Shown one piece after another: positions 1 through 6,891 of a stretch of DNA of 7,908 nucleotides. A model generated the notes under the pieces. It worked only from the letters and a program-made list of their open reading frames with translations. It made no database searches and had not been told where the DNA came from. Location of the stretch: NCBI GenBank assembly GCA_028278005.1, contig JANQFD010000081.1, forward strand, positions 1 through 7,908, given 5' to 3'. The first letter of the stretch is position 1. Every line of letters starts with the position of its first letter. The position numbers and the translations under genes are program-made. Origin of the DNA: Chlorobium sp. (GTDB lineage Bacteria; Bacteroidota; Chlorobiia; Chlorobiales; Chlorobiaceae).

Positions 1-1
1 A

Positions 2-460
2 AAGAGAAACCTTCCCAAGGTACAGCTCAGCGAAATCGGGTTGAGTGGCAGCGGAGTTTCAGTATCGGAAAATTCTTTTCAGGGGGAAGCCGGCTGGGAA
101 GGAGGTGTTGTCTCCACTCCCGGGCTTGACGTTGAACAGCTCTACAGCACCGGAACCATTGTACGCAAAAACATACTTTTGTGGTACTACCAGTACAATC
201 ACAACAAGGAGGAAGCGCCGGTTTTCAATGTCAGCTACAGAATACTGAGCAGAGGGGGCAGGGAAAATGCGTTCTCGCACGATACAGATCCTTCATCCCT
301 GATCTTTTCAAGCATTACGGAACATCCTCTTGAATTCAAGAAAAAAAACAGGAACAACACACGCTGTTACGGCAGGGTTGACATGGATTTTGATATAGCA
401 AAGGCGAGAAAATCCGGCAAGTATTACGGCTCAATCGAAATAACAATCATAACATACTGA
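2..460 (+). CDS. 3' part of a secreted protein, probable fimbrial subunit or adhesin (5' end outside window)
   Basis: The frame is open from base 2 with no stop, so the gene starts upstream. The TTG at 41 is internal, because plausible coding sequence precedes it. The visible 152 residues are rich in Ser, Gly, Asn and aromatics and have one Cys. They end in an alternating beta-strand stretch, GKYYGSIEITIITY. That ending resembles the final strand of spore-coat-U/DUF4402-type and other pilin-like subunits, which often finish in a Gly-Tyr-x-Gly strand followed by alternating hydrophobics. No catalytic motif is visible. The stop codon shares its last base with the ATG of the chaperone gene (TGATG, 458-462), implying translational coupling. 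The call as exported cargo of the chaperone-usher pair rests mainly on position, supported by the beta-rich C-terminus. Without the N-terminus, a signal peptide or donor strand cannot be checked. It could also be a larger adhesin or an unrelated surface protein. Confidence 0.6.
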   Translation, partial: KRNLPKVQLSEIGLSGSGVSVSENSFQGEAGWEGGVVSTPGLDVEQLYSTGTIVRKNILLWYYQYNHNKEEAPVFNVSYRILSRGGRENAFSHDTDPSSLIFSSITEHPLEFKKKNRNNTRCYGRVDMDFDIAKARKSGKYYGSIEITIITY

Positions 461-1314
461 TGAAAAAACTGCAGTTACTCTTTCTGGCTATCCTGGTTCT
501 TTTCGGGACCCTGTTATCTTCCGCAAATGCCGAGGAAGCGCCGCCTCCGGGACAGATCGGGGTTGCTCCTTCAATGCTCGAACTGTCAATCGGTTCGAAA
601 CCGGTAAATGAATCGCTGAGACTGTTCAACCTGAAAAAAACACCGACCAAGGTAAGCGTCGAGGTTTATAACTGGACACTCGATGAAAACAACGAAGTGA
701 AACTTATCCCTCCTGACGAACAGTCGCTTGACCAGTGGATGCTCGTAAACCCGATGTCTTTCGTTCTCGAACCGGGAAAAAGCCAGGTTATCCGTCTATC
801 GGTCCGCCCTCCGGTCAAGCCTGCTCCGGGTGAACACAGGGCAATCATCTACTTTACCGAGGAACCTGCCGAGGGATCGTCCGAAGATGAGGACAAGCCT
901 GTGGAAATCATGTTCAAACTTGGCGTGGGCATCTATGGTTATGCCGATGAGATAAAAAGAGCTTCATCGATGCCTGCTTTCAGGTTCGACAATAAAGCGC
1001 TCGAAATAAAAGCTCCCATCACAAACAAGGGTAATGTGCATACAAGACTCAGGGGAACATATTCTATATGGAACAAAGCTCAATTTCCCGGTCTGAGCAA
1101 TGTGGAAAAAGCCTTGAAAGATAACGAAGATGGAAAAGCACCCGCAGGTCTGGTTGCATCCGGACAGCTTAACCAGACACCGGTTCTCCCCGGCCATACA
1201 AGAACAATCGTCACGGAACTGCCTCAGCCAAAGAAACCCGGCAGCTATGTCATAGCTGTTTCCGGAGTGCTTGACGATAAAAAAATTCAAAAAACCTTTG
1301 CTGTTTCCCGTTGA
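460..1314 (+). CDS. PapD-like periplasmic pilus assembly chaperone
   Basis: This is a 284-residue exported protein. Residues 1-24 form a signal peptide: MKK, a hydrophobic core, then Ala-Asn-Ala before Glu25. Residues 33-135 match the N-terminal immunoglobulin-like domain of pilus chaperones. Family hallmarks are VNPMSFVLEPGKSQVIRLSV (97-116), corresponding to the Pro-x-x-Phe-x-Leu-x-Pro-Gly-x-x-Gln-x-x-Arg region, and PGEHRAIIYFTEEP (123-136). An acidic linker (137-148) leads to a second beta-rich domain (150-284) with a Leu-Pro-Gly turn (243-245) and a Gly-Ser-Tyr near the end. Known members cap pilin subunits by donor-strand complementation and deliver them to an usher. It is longer than the usual 230-250 residues, because of the linker and extra sequence around 205-236. 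The Arg anchor of PapD (Arg8) is not evident at the start of the domain, so it belongs to a divergent clade. It overlaps the upstream gene by one base and sits 31 bases before the usher gene. Confidence 0.85.
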   Translation: MKKLQLLFLAILVLFGTLLSSANAEEAPPPGQIGVAPSMLELSIGSKPVNESLRLFNLKKTPTKVSVEVYNWTLDENNEVKLIPPDEQSLDQWMLVNPMSFVLEPGKSQVIRLSVRPPVKPAPGEHRAIIYFTEEPAEGSSEDEDKPVEIMFKLGVGIYGYADEIKRASSMPAFRFDNKALEIKAPITNKGNVHTRLRGTYSIWNKAQFPGLSNVEKALKDNEDGKAPAGLVASGQLNQTPVLPGHTRTIVTELPQPKKPGSYVIAVSGVLDDKKIQKTFAVSR

Positions 1315-1345
1315 CAGTTGCGGGAACACTCAGGATTAAGCGCAT

Positions 1346-4012
1346 ATGGTCATCTGCAGGAAGGAAACAATAGCTTTGTCTTTTTTTATTGTACACCTTC
1401 TTGTTTTTCCTGCAACATCCTATTCCGCACCTCCCCTTTCAGAAAAAAGTACGATTCAGGCTGCAAAACAAATGCAGCCTGAGTTGCTTCTTGTAGAGGT
1501 TTTTTTCAACAAAAGATCTACGGGCGATCATATTTGTTATAAATACAAGGATGATTACTGGATACCCTTTCCGCTCTTCTCGGAAGAAACCAAACTCAAA
1601 GGAGAACCTTCAGGCAACGGAAACATTACCTATCAGACCACTCTTGGAAAACTCACCTACAATCCCGGCACGCAGGAAATATTAGAACAAATCCCTTGTA
1701 TATCTTTCTCCCAGCTCGAAAAATCGTTCTATGTAAAAGGGCGGTTCGTACAATCTGTTTTTGCAATTGCGCTTGACGTTCCGTGGGTTCCCGGCACACC
1801 CTCCAGGAAAAGACGGGGCAAACCAACTATAACTCCCGATATCACAGCACCTTCGAGTTCAATTTCATTCCTGAGCATAGAGCCTGAAATGAATTATGAT
1901 TTCAACGGAGAATTCTCGAAAGATCTCCGACTGGAATCCGGGGGCAGAGTTCTTGGAGGGGTCTGGGACATTACATTTGAAGGTGATCCGCAGGAACATT
2001 TTCCCCCTTCCAGATACCATTGGACAACCTATAACAGCAAAGCCGCCCTGAGAATAGGGACCGGTTCCTCAGACCTGTACTCATTGGCCGGAAGCATTGA
2101 TTTTACGGGGCTTCAGCTTGGCTGGAACAATCACACCATCCTCAACCAGCTCGATTTCGAGAGATACAGCGATTCTGATGCCTTTCTTTCATTAGACCGC
2201 TCCGAGCAGCGCACCATCGAAGGCAGGGCTCCTCCTGCTTCGATTGCCGAACTCCGTATAGACAACCTTGTTGTTGCACGCCGTCGTGTAGGCCTCAATG
2301 GAAGGTATATTTTCCGGAACGTTCGCATGACATCCGACTTGAGAAAAACAGAGGTGTTCATCTATGAACGAACCTTGCGGGAAAAACCGCTCGCCATTGT
2401 CAACTACAGCATGTCGATTACCAACAGATCGATGCCTGCTCACGAAATCCTTGTACGCGCAGGTGTCGGCACCAGAAAGAATCCGCTTGACACTGAAGAT
2501 TCGAACACCTCTTCACTGACAGGTTTCGGACACGTGATATACGGCCTCAGCAACCGAATTACCCTTGAATCCGCCATACAGCATAATCCGGAAACCGCGG
2601 ATAATGAAATAGTTGCCGGAACGGTACTTTCGCTTGGAGGTAACTGGGGTATTGCAATGTATGGTGCCCGCAAAAACAAAAAGTATGCTGCCGATATGAG
2701 AGTAGATGGAAACGGCAGAAAATGGAACCTCTCATACCTTGGCAGGTTTAACGAGAGGGGGTTCTCGGGGGACACCCAGGAAAAGGAGCAAAGTCATTCT
2801 GTCAGATTTTCAACAGATATTCTGTATCCTTTCGATCTTCTCCTCTACGGAAAATACAGCCGGACCGGGGATCTTTCCCCTGATAAATACCTTTTGCCCG
2901 GAGCTTACTGGTACATCCTCCCGCAGATTATGCTCTCCGCAATTCCGAATGATGATAAAAAATACCGCTACGAAGCAAATGTACGTCCCGTCCAGCAAAG
3001 CGACCTGACCGTTTCCTATGAAAACAAAATAGCCAGTGCCGAGCTTGGTTATGATTTCAGCCGTATACTTTCAAGCAGAGCTCTTTACTCGCATGCTGTC
3101 GAAACCGGGGATAATGTAAGCAGTGTTTATTTCAACTGGTATCCCGGCGGCAATCGTTATGATCTGCTGCGTTTAGGGGTATCACATTCCAACGACCAGT
3201 CCGGATTTTCAGTGGGTTGGAACAAATTCATAAACACGGGTCTGCAGTTCAGTCTGCAATACAGTTACAATATGAACAATGCCCTTCAGCTCGATACAGA
3301 AGAAAATTTCTCGAATCTCGATATTCCCGATGCAAGGCAATATATAGCCTTTTCTCTCACATGGGACATCGGCCGTTCCAACAAAAGGTTCTACCCCATC
3401 AACCGATCCGCCATCAGCCACACAAGAGGAGGTTTAGCCGGATCATTGAAAATCATGAACGAAACAAGTCTCAAGCCATCCGACATCAATGATGTGAGTA
3501 TCCTTTTGAACAGAAGAAAGCTCGGTCAGCGGCAGGTTGACGGCTCATTCTTTGTGGGCAATCTGAAGCCCGGTGTTTATGCGGTGGATGTCGATACGGA
3601 AAATCTTCCTCTTGAACTCAATGTTCCGCAAACCACAGTGTATGCGGAAGTGTTGAACGGCGCTGTGACCGAGGTCGTCATTCCGGTTCATGCCGAATAC
3701 TCGATTGCCGGCAGGATAACCGATACCGAAGGCGAGGGAATTGAGAGCCTCACGGTCAACGTAAGAGATGAGAGCGGTACGGTAGTATCCAGAACATCGT
3801 CAAACATGTTCGGCTATTACCGTACAGACGGCCTCCGCCCGGGGACCTACACCATTTCCGTTTCTGAAACAGAACGGAAAGTAACGATCAAGGACGACTA
3901 CGCATACGGCATTGATTTCACCATCGAAGAAACCGCTGCACCGCTTCTTATTCTCGAAGAAAGCATCGAAGCCGAAGAAGAAGAAACTGTAGAGGAAATT
4001 GAGCGGCCGTAA
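1346..4012 (+). CDS. Divergent fimbrial usher-like outer-membrane protein with C-terminal regulatory-like domain
   Basis: This is an 888-residue protein. An AGGA at 1332-1335 precedes the ATG. A signal peptide ends near Tyr-Ser-Ala28. Residues 45-135 resemble an usher N-terminal domain (ELLLVEVFFNKRSTGD, then DDYWIPFPLF) with two Cys (64, 118). Residues 180-680 are alternating, aromatic-rich strands typical of a beta-barrel. Within them, RTIEGRAPPASIAELRID and RVGLNGRYIFRNVRM (289-328) fit the usher plug, whose usual form is a v-x-v-n-G...y-x-i-n-x-v pattern followed by a statement of the type EVFIYE. Residues 692-780 form a beta-sandwich-like module with VDGSFFVGNLKPGVYAVDVD. Residues 784-860 (YSIAGRITDTEGEGI ... 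GYYRTDGLRPGTYTISV) match a carboxypeptidase regulatory-like fold. The tail 861-888 is about 40 percent Glu. Known ushers recruit chaperone-subunit complexes and extrude the fibre. Length and domain order suit an usher, but the family is remote from classical PapC/FimD. A generic barrel protein is the alternative, and the chaperone next door makes it less likely. Confidence 0.78.
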   Translation: MVICRKETIALSFFIVHLLVFPATSYSAPPLSEKSTIQAAKQMQPELLLVEVFFNKRSTGDHICYKYKDDYWIPFPLFSEETKLKGEPSGNGNITYQTTLGKLTYNPGTQEILEQIPCISFSQLEKSFYVKGRFVQSVFAIALDVPWVPGTPSRKRRGKPTITPDITAPSSSISFLSIEPEMNYDFNGEFSKDLRLESGGRVLGGVWDITFEGDPQEHFPPSRYHWTTYNSKAALRIGTGSSDLYSLAGSIDFTGLQLGWNNHTILNQLDFERYSDSDAFLSLDRSEQRTIEGRAPPASIAELRIDNLVVARRRVGLNGRYIFRNVRMTSDLRKTEVFIYERTLREKPLAIVNYSMSITNRSMPAHEILVRAGVGTRKNPLDTEDSNTSSLTGFGHVIYGLSNRITLESAIQHNPETADNEIVAGTVLSLGGNWGIAMYGARKNKKYAADMRVDGNGRKWNLSYLGRFNERGFSGDTQEKEQSHSVRFSTDILYPFDLLLYGKYSRTGDLSPDKYLLPGAYWYILPQIMLSAIPNDDKKYRYEANVRPVQQSDLTVSYENKIASAELGYDFSRILSSRALYSHAVETGDNVSSVYFNWYPGGNRYDLLRLGVSHSNDQSGFSVGWNKFINTGLQFSLQYSYNMNNALQLDTEENFSNLDIPDARQYIAFSLTWDIGRSNKRFYPINRSAISHTRGGLAGSLKIMNETSLKPSDINDVSILLNRRKLGQRQVDGSFFVGNLKPGVYAVDVDTENLPLELNVPQTTVYAEVLNGAVTEVVIPVHAEYSIAGRITDTEGEGIESLTVNVRDESGTVVSRTSSNMFGYYRTDGLRPGTYTISVSETERKVTIKDDYAYGIDFTIEETAAPLLILEESIEAEEEETVEEIERP

Positions 4013-4014
4013 TC

Positions 4015-4815
4015 TCAGGAAACGTATTTCATCAGCTCGACACACGATGCATCGAAATCTTTTTTCGAAAAGATTTCCATCGTGAAAATCCTTTTCCTGT
4101 CATGGTTGTCGAGCAACACCTGCATCACCATAGCAAGGGTTTCAGGCCTCATATGCTGCAATCCCCTATGATCTCTTCCATCTTCGATACCATGAACATG
4201 CAGCACCCGTGCAACCTTTATGTACCTTTCGAGATGTTCTCGAACGGGATATCCGTAAAGCTCGAGATGACCAATATCGAGAGTCACGGCAAGCCCCAGT
4301 GATGAAATGACTACGTCGATGATCTCAAGAGGATAATTGAGCGTCTCGATGCAGAATTCAGAAGGTTGTACAGAAACCGTCGATAAAAGCCGTTCGATTG
4401 CATTCCGGACATTCATTGCGAATTCTGACTGTTCCCCTTTTGTAAAACGGTTGACGTCTATGCCTGGTCCGGCCTCGGCATGCATCACATATGCCGAAGG
4501 ATCCAATTCCCCGGTTAGCTCGATCACCCGCAGACACTTGTCGACCGACCGCTCACGCAAACCGCTATCATCACTGCCAAGATAGACATCGAGGGGCAAG
4601 TGGATCGAATAGGTCAAATCATGCTCATCCCCGATCTCTTTCAGCCTTGAAACCGTTTCCGGAGAGGGCAGATTGCTTATCTCATCCGACTCGAACAGCA
4701 CAAGTTCAACATCGTCAACCTTGTGTTTCAGATATTCTATGTTCGGAAGAATATCGTCGGGAATGATGTAGGAGGTGGTGCCGATCCTGAAAGGGAACCT
4801 GTTTTTACAACTCAT
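4015..4815 (-). CDS. cbiR: CbiR-type cobamide remodelling phosphodiesterase (AP-endonuclease-2 TIM-barrel family)
   Basis: This is a 266-residue protein of the xylose isomerase/AP-endonuclease-2-like TIM-barrel fold. The N-terminus FPFRIGTTSYIIPDDILPN followed by VDDVELVLFESDE is the pattern I recognise from CbiR. Candidate metal ligands lie at the expected strand ends: His72 (YSIHLPL), His112 (VMHAEAGPG), Glu157 (CIETLNYP), Asp180 and His183 (TLDIGHLELYG), His206/His208 with Asp215/His216 (VLHVHGIEDGRDHRGL), and Glu247 (TMEIF). There is no signal peptide, so it should be cytoplasmic. Characterised CbiR (Akkermansia muciniphila) hydrolyses the phosphoribosyl bond of cobamides, releasing cobinamide phosphate so that a different lower ligand can be attached. 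The start follows a likely upstream stop by three bases and lacks a strong Shine-Dalgarno sequence, which suggests coupling. No other cobamide gene is visible here. A sugar-phosphate isomerase or endonuclease IV-like enzyme is the fallback identity. Confidence 0.78.
   Translation of the reverse strand: MSCKNRFPFRIGTTSYIIPDDILPNIEYLKHKVDDVELVLFESDEISNLPSPETVSRLKEIGDEHDLTYSIHLPLDVYLGSDDSGLRERSVDKCLRVIELTGELDPSAYVMHAEAGPGIDVNRFTKGEQSEFAMNVRNAIERLLSTVSVQPSEFCIETLNYPLEIIDVVISSLGLAVTLDIGHLELYGYPVREHLERYIKVARVLHVHGIEDGRDHRGLQHMRPETLAMVMQVLLDNHDRKRIFTMEIFSKKDFDASCVELMKYVS
4054..4077. repeat. Perfect 10-bp inverted repeat with TTCG loop
   Basis: GAAATCTTTT (4054-4063) and AAAAGATTTC (4068-4077) are exact reverse complements separated by TTCG. 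On plus-strand RNA this gives a 10-bp stem closed by a UUCG tetraloop, starting 42 bases after the usher stop. It lies inside the 3' end of cbiR, at the Ser-Lys-Lys-Asp-Phe codons. There is no U-run after the right arm on either strand, so it is not a standard intrinsic terminator. It could stabilise or end the usher transcript, or it could be a chance product of the coding sequence. Confidence 0.5.
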
Positions 4816-4818
4816 GAA

Positions 4819-5062
4819 TTACATATCTTCTGTAACCAATATATCCGGGTCATCAAATGTCTCGATATTCGTTCTTTTTTTCAAAAACATCAGAACCTCG
4901 TTTGGCGATTCCCAGCTCCACTACAAGAGGCAGAATACCAACCAAGCTGACCGGAAATGTAACAAACCGCATAATTGGAAGCACCAGCCAAAGCCCTTCC
5001 ATGACAACGATGCTTTTCCCCTCTTTCCATGGATTTCTGCTTACGATACTGAAAGATGTCTC
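4819..5062 (-). pseudogene. Small membrane-protein gene, apparently frameshifted and lacking a clear start
   Basis: Two overlapping minus-strand frames each look coding over part of this gap. Frame A is open from 5062 to a TGA at 4853-4855 and encodes PWKEGKSIVVMEGLWLVLPI followed by a hydrophobic stretch with FPVSLVGILPLVVELG. Its first usual start is the ATG at 5000-5002, giving 49 residues. Frame B is open from 4920 to a TAA at 4819-4821 and reads SPNEVLMFLKKR then TNIETFDDPDILVTEDM. It ends three bases before the cbiR ATG, as an operon neighbour would. Joining A to B by a one-base shift between 4920 and 4856, for instance near the A-run at 4873-4879, gives a credible small protein: one or two membrane segments and a charged, acidic C-terminus. 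This may be a real decay event, a sequencing error, or simply an intact 49-residue gene in frame A. I do not recognise the family. Confidence 0.45.
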
Positions 5063-5925
5063 TTACTCCTTATCTGACCGGATACTTGATCAGTGCTTTC
5101 ATTCCCCGTCTGCTCTTCAATACCGGTCTTCAATTGTTCAAAAAAAAGTCCCCATAACTCCGGTATCGAGACACCATAAGCCTGCCGAAAAGCCTCCCGG
5201 AAACTTTGATCATGTTGCATGGCAGCAAGCATCTTCTCGAAAGCAGTATTGTCATGCTCCTTCATAAAAGCGACGAATAAAGAAGCTTGTCTGTAAAACA
5301 TGTGCGGCTTGAGATTCCAGTGACTGCCGTATTTCGGAAAAAGAAAATCAAGGATACCGCCTGCATTGTCAGGTTCGAAAGTTTTCCCCGAAAGCATGGC
5401 TTTTACCGCCTCTTCTTCCGAAACACTTCCGGCCCCGGCCCCCTTTGAAACATAAACTGCCAAACCTTCATTAAACCAAGGAGGTGTTGTCATGAAACCG
5501 TACAAACCGCGGTATTGCAACATGAAGAGATGAGAAAGTTCATGAGTCAAGTATGCCGGCACGTCTTCAGGGTTATCCAGTAATCGCGGAGACAAAAAAA
5601 CACTTTCCCGATAGGCGAGCGCCTTGACTTTTCTTCCGGTGAGGTCCTCGAAACTTTCCGGTGTCGCACAGGCATATACTCGTATGCCTTTCTGGAATGT
5701 GCCGTACTGTGCCTGCTCGACGGTCTTTACGGCAGCGGGAATCAACGCAGCCACTCTTTCGGCAAAATCCTCGCCCCCTTCTTCAAAAAGGACGCGCTCA
5801 TCGGCAGGCCAAGCTTTAAAATGGCCGGTGGATTTGAAATAGTGAGCCAACCCGTTGACGGCCGAACAACTCCACAAAACAGGCAACAGGAAGCCAAAAA
5901 CAATTATTCTGCAAACAGCGTCCAC
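5041..5925 (-). CDS. HExxH gluzincin-like metallopeptidase, probable lipoprotein (peptidase MA-like)
   Basis: This is a 294-residue protein starting at a GTG. Residues 1-20 are a short hydrophobic export signal ending in LLPVLWSC, an imperfect lipobox (Trp at -2) with Cys20 as the possible lipidated residue. The catalytic zinc motif is HELSH (128-132), followed about 20 residues later by FNEGLAVYVS, whose Glu153 is the expected third zinc ligand of gluzincins in peptidase-MA-like proteins. The preceding YLT and following LQYRG fit the active-site helix. Downstream YRQASLFVAFM (211-221) is the conserved helix seen in this family. It should therefore be an envelope-facing zinc peptidase, with unknown substrate. 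The gene begins 18 bases after the hydrolase stop and in the same reading frame. It has no obvious Shine-Dalgarno sequence, so translational coupling is likely. A non-lipidated secreted form is possible given the weak lipobox. Confidence 0.75.
   Translation of the reverse strand: MDAVCRIIVFGFLLPVLWSCSAVNGLAHYFKSTGHFKAWPADERVLFEEGGEDFAERVAALIPAAVKTVEQAQYGTFQKGIRVYACATPESFEDLTGRKVKALAYRESVFLSPRLLDNPEDVPAYLTHELSHLFMLQYRGLYGFMTTPPWFNEGLAVYVSKGAGAGSVSEEEAVKAMLSGKTFEPDNAGGILDFLFPKYGSHWNLKPHMFYRQASLFVAFMKEHDNTAFEKMLAAMQHDQSFREAFRQAYGVSIPELWGLFFEQLKTGIEEQTGNESTDQVSGQIRSKRHLSVS
5066..5072 (-). promoter_or_regulatory. Strong Shine-Dalgarno-like TAAGGAG without a matching start codon
   Basis: TAAGGAG on the minus strand lies within the last codons of the metallopeptidase gene, just before the small membrane-protein locus. 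It is the best ribosome-binding-like match in this arm. No ATG, GTG or TTG follows at 5-10 bases in any frame. An ATC at spacing 8 is in a different frame from the membrane-protein reading. It may mark the original start of that gene, since altered. Confidence 0.35.
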
Positions 5926-5943
5926 AGCTTGTGAATCGTCCCG

Positions 5944-6891
5944 TTATGGCGCAAGAATCCAGTCCGCGACCACTCTGGCTGTTGTCGGGTGAATGAGGTA
6001 ACCGCCACTGTGATGAGGATTCGATTTACCCTTGCCATCTTCGTCATACCTGACTGACAGATTGTAGATTTTATAGTCCCTGATGGATTCCAAAAGTCCG
6101 TATCGTTTCATCTTCCTGTAATCATCCGAGATTTTCGAATCATGCGAAATGTAGTCGTCTTCTGCCGCGATGTTGACCCATTTGCGGATATTCCAGGGAT
6201 ATTTCATTGCTTTTTCCGCCTCCAGCCCCTTCAGGTGCTCCTGTACCGTCACATCTCCCAAAGGGCTTCCCAGGGTAAGAAAAAGATCAACCTTCTTGTC
6301 CCAATAATCATACCATTCACCGTAATGGCTGAACTTCCAGAGGGTATCGTATGCGATCATTGTCCCCAGTGAATGTGCCACGATCGCGGTACTGCCTTCA
6401 CGGTCCAGTGCCCGCTTGAGCGGCTTTATCATCTGTCGGCGGACTTCAGTACCTAAATTGCCCCTGCCGCTCAGGGTCCAGTACTCTTTCATATCAGGCG
6501 CAACCTCGGCAATCAGCGCCTCACTGAGGTTGAAAAAATGCAGGATCGGAGAAAGCACATCCGCTGCGCCTTCCTTGAACGACTCTTTTCCGGGCAGTGT
6601 GTTGTATTTTCGTTTTGTAAACTGGCCTGCCGTATACCCTTTGAGCTGTTCCAGCGTGATTCGCCGGGAATCCGAATCGTCTACCCTGGGCTTTTTTAGC
6701 GCCTCTTCCAAAAACCGGTTGTTGATATCGCCGTAATAGACAAACTCGACCTTGACATTGCTGAAACGGTTATATGCTTCAGTATTATCGCGCTTGAGCC
6801 CGCTTCTTATAGCATCGAGCCACAGGCTGCGAAGTGATGACTCTTCGGGCTTCCAGCTCCTGCCATGTATGAGAATCAGCGTCTTGTTCAT
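5944..6891 (-). CDS. Alpha/beta hydrolase family protein
   Basis: This is a 315-residue protein starting at ATG. LILIHGRSW (5-13) gives the first strand and the His-Gly oxyanion-hole pattern. The nucleophile elbow is AIVAHSLGTMIAYD (169-182), with Ser174 in an A-H-S-L-G version of G-x-S-x-G. LFLTLGSPLG (203-212) follows, typical of lipase or esterase-like members. AAEDDYISH (242-250) holds candidate acids Asp245/246. NPHHSGGYLIHP (291-302) supplies His293/294 or His301 as the likely catalytic base. Residues 60-140 are a lysine-rich, variable cap-like segment. There is no signal peptide, so it is probably cytoplasmic. The substrate cannot be told; a serine esterase, lipase or related hydrolase is the honest limit. 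The GTG of the next gene lies 18 bases downstream. The 61 bases before its start have no clear Shine-Dalgarno sequence. Confidence 0.7.
   Translation of the reverse strand: MNKTLILIHGRSWKPEESSLRSLWLDAIRSGLKRDNTEAYNRFSNVKVEFVYYGDINNRFLEEALKKPRVDDSDSRRITLEQLKGYTAGQFTKRKYNTLPGKESFKEGAADVLSPILHFFNLSEALIAEVAPDMKEYWTLSGRGNLGTEVRRQMIKPLKRALDREGSTAIVAHSLGTMIAYDTLWKFSHYGEWYDYWDKKVDLFLTLGSPLGDVTVQEHLKGLEAEKAMKYPWNIRKWVNIAAEDDYISHDSKISDDYRKMKRYGLLESIRDYKIYNLSVRYDEDGKGKSNPHHSGGYLIHPTTARVVADWILAP

Noticed and set aside
41..43. TTG as the start of the first gene
   Set aside because: The same frame is open back to base 2 with ordinary coding sequence, so the gene begins outside the window.
1305..1326. Hairpin TTCCCG / CGGGAA around the chaperone stop codon
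   Set aside because: The stem is only 6 bp with a 10-base loop and no U-run, and it leaves the usher ribosome-binding region free. It is too weak to call a terminator or switch.
964..1329. 121-codon minus-strand open frame inside the chaperone gene
   Set aside because: It is opposite a clearly coding frame, the product is Cys/Phe-rich without motifs, and there is no operon context.
4873..4879. Programmed -1 frameshift at the A-run
   Set aside because: The slippery pattern is present, but the -1 frame gives an unconvincing product. The coding-like downstream frame needs a +1 shift.
4857..5267. 136-codon plus-strand open frame
   Set aside because: It lies antisense to the small membrane locus and the end of the metallopeptidase gene. 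The predicted protein is Ser/Pro-rich with no recognisable motif.
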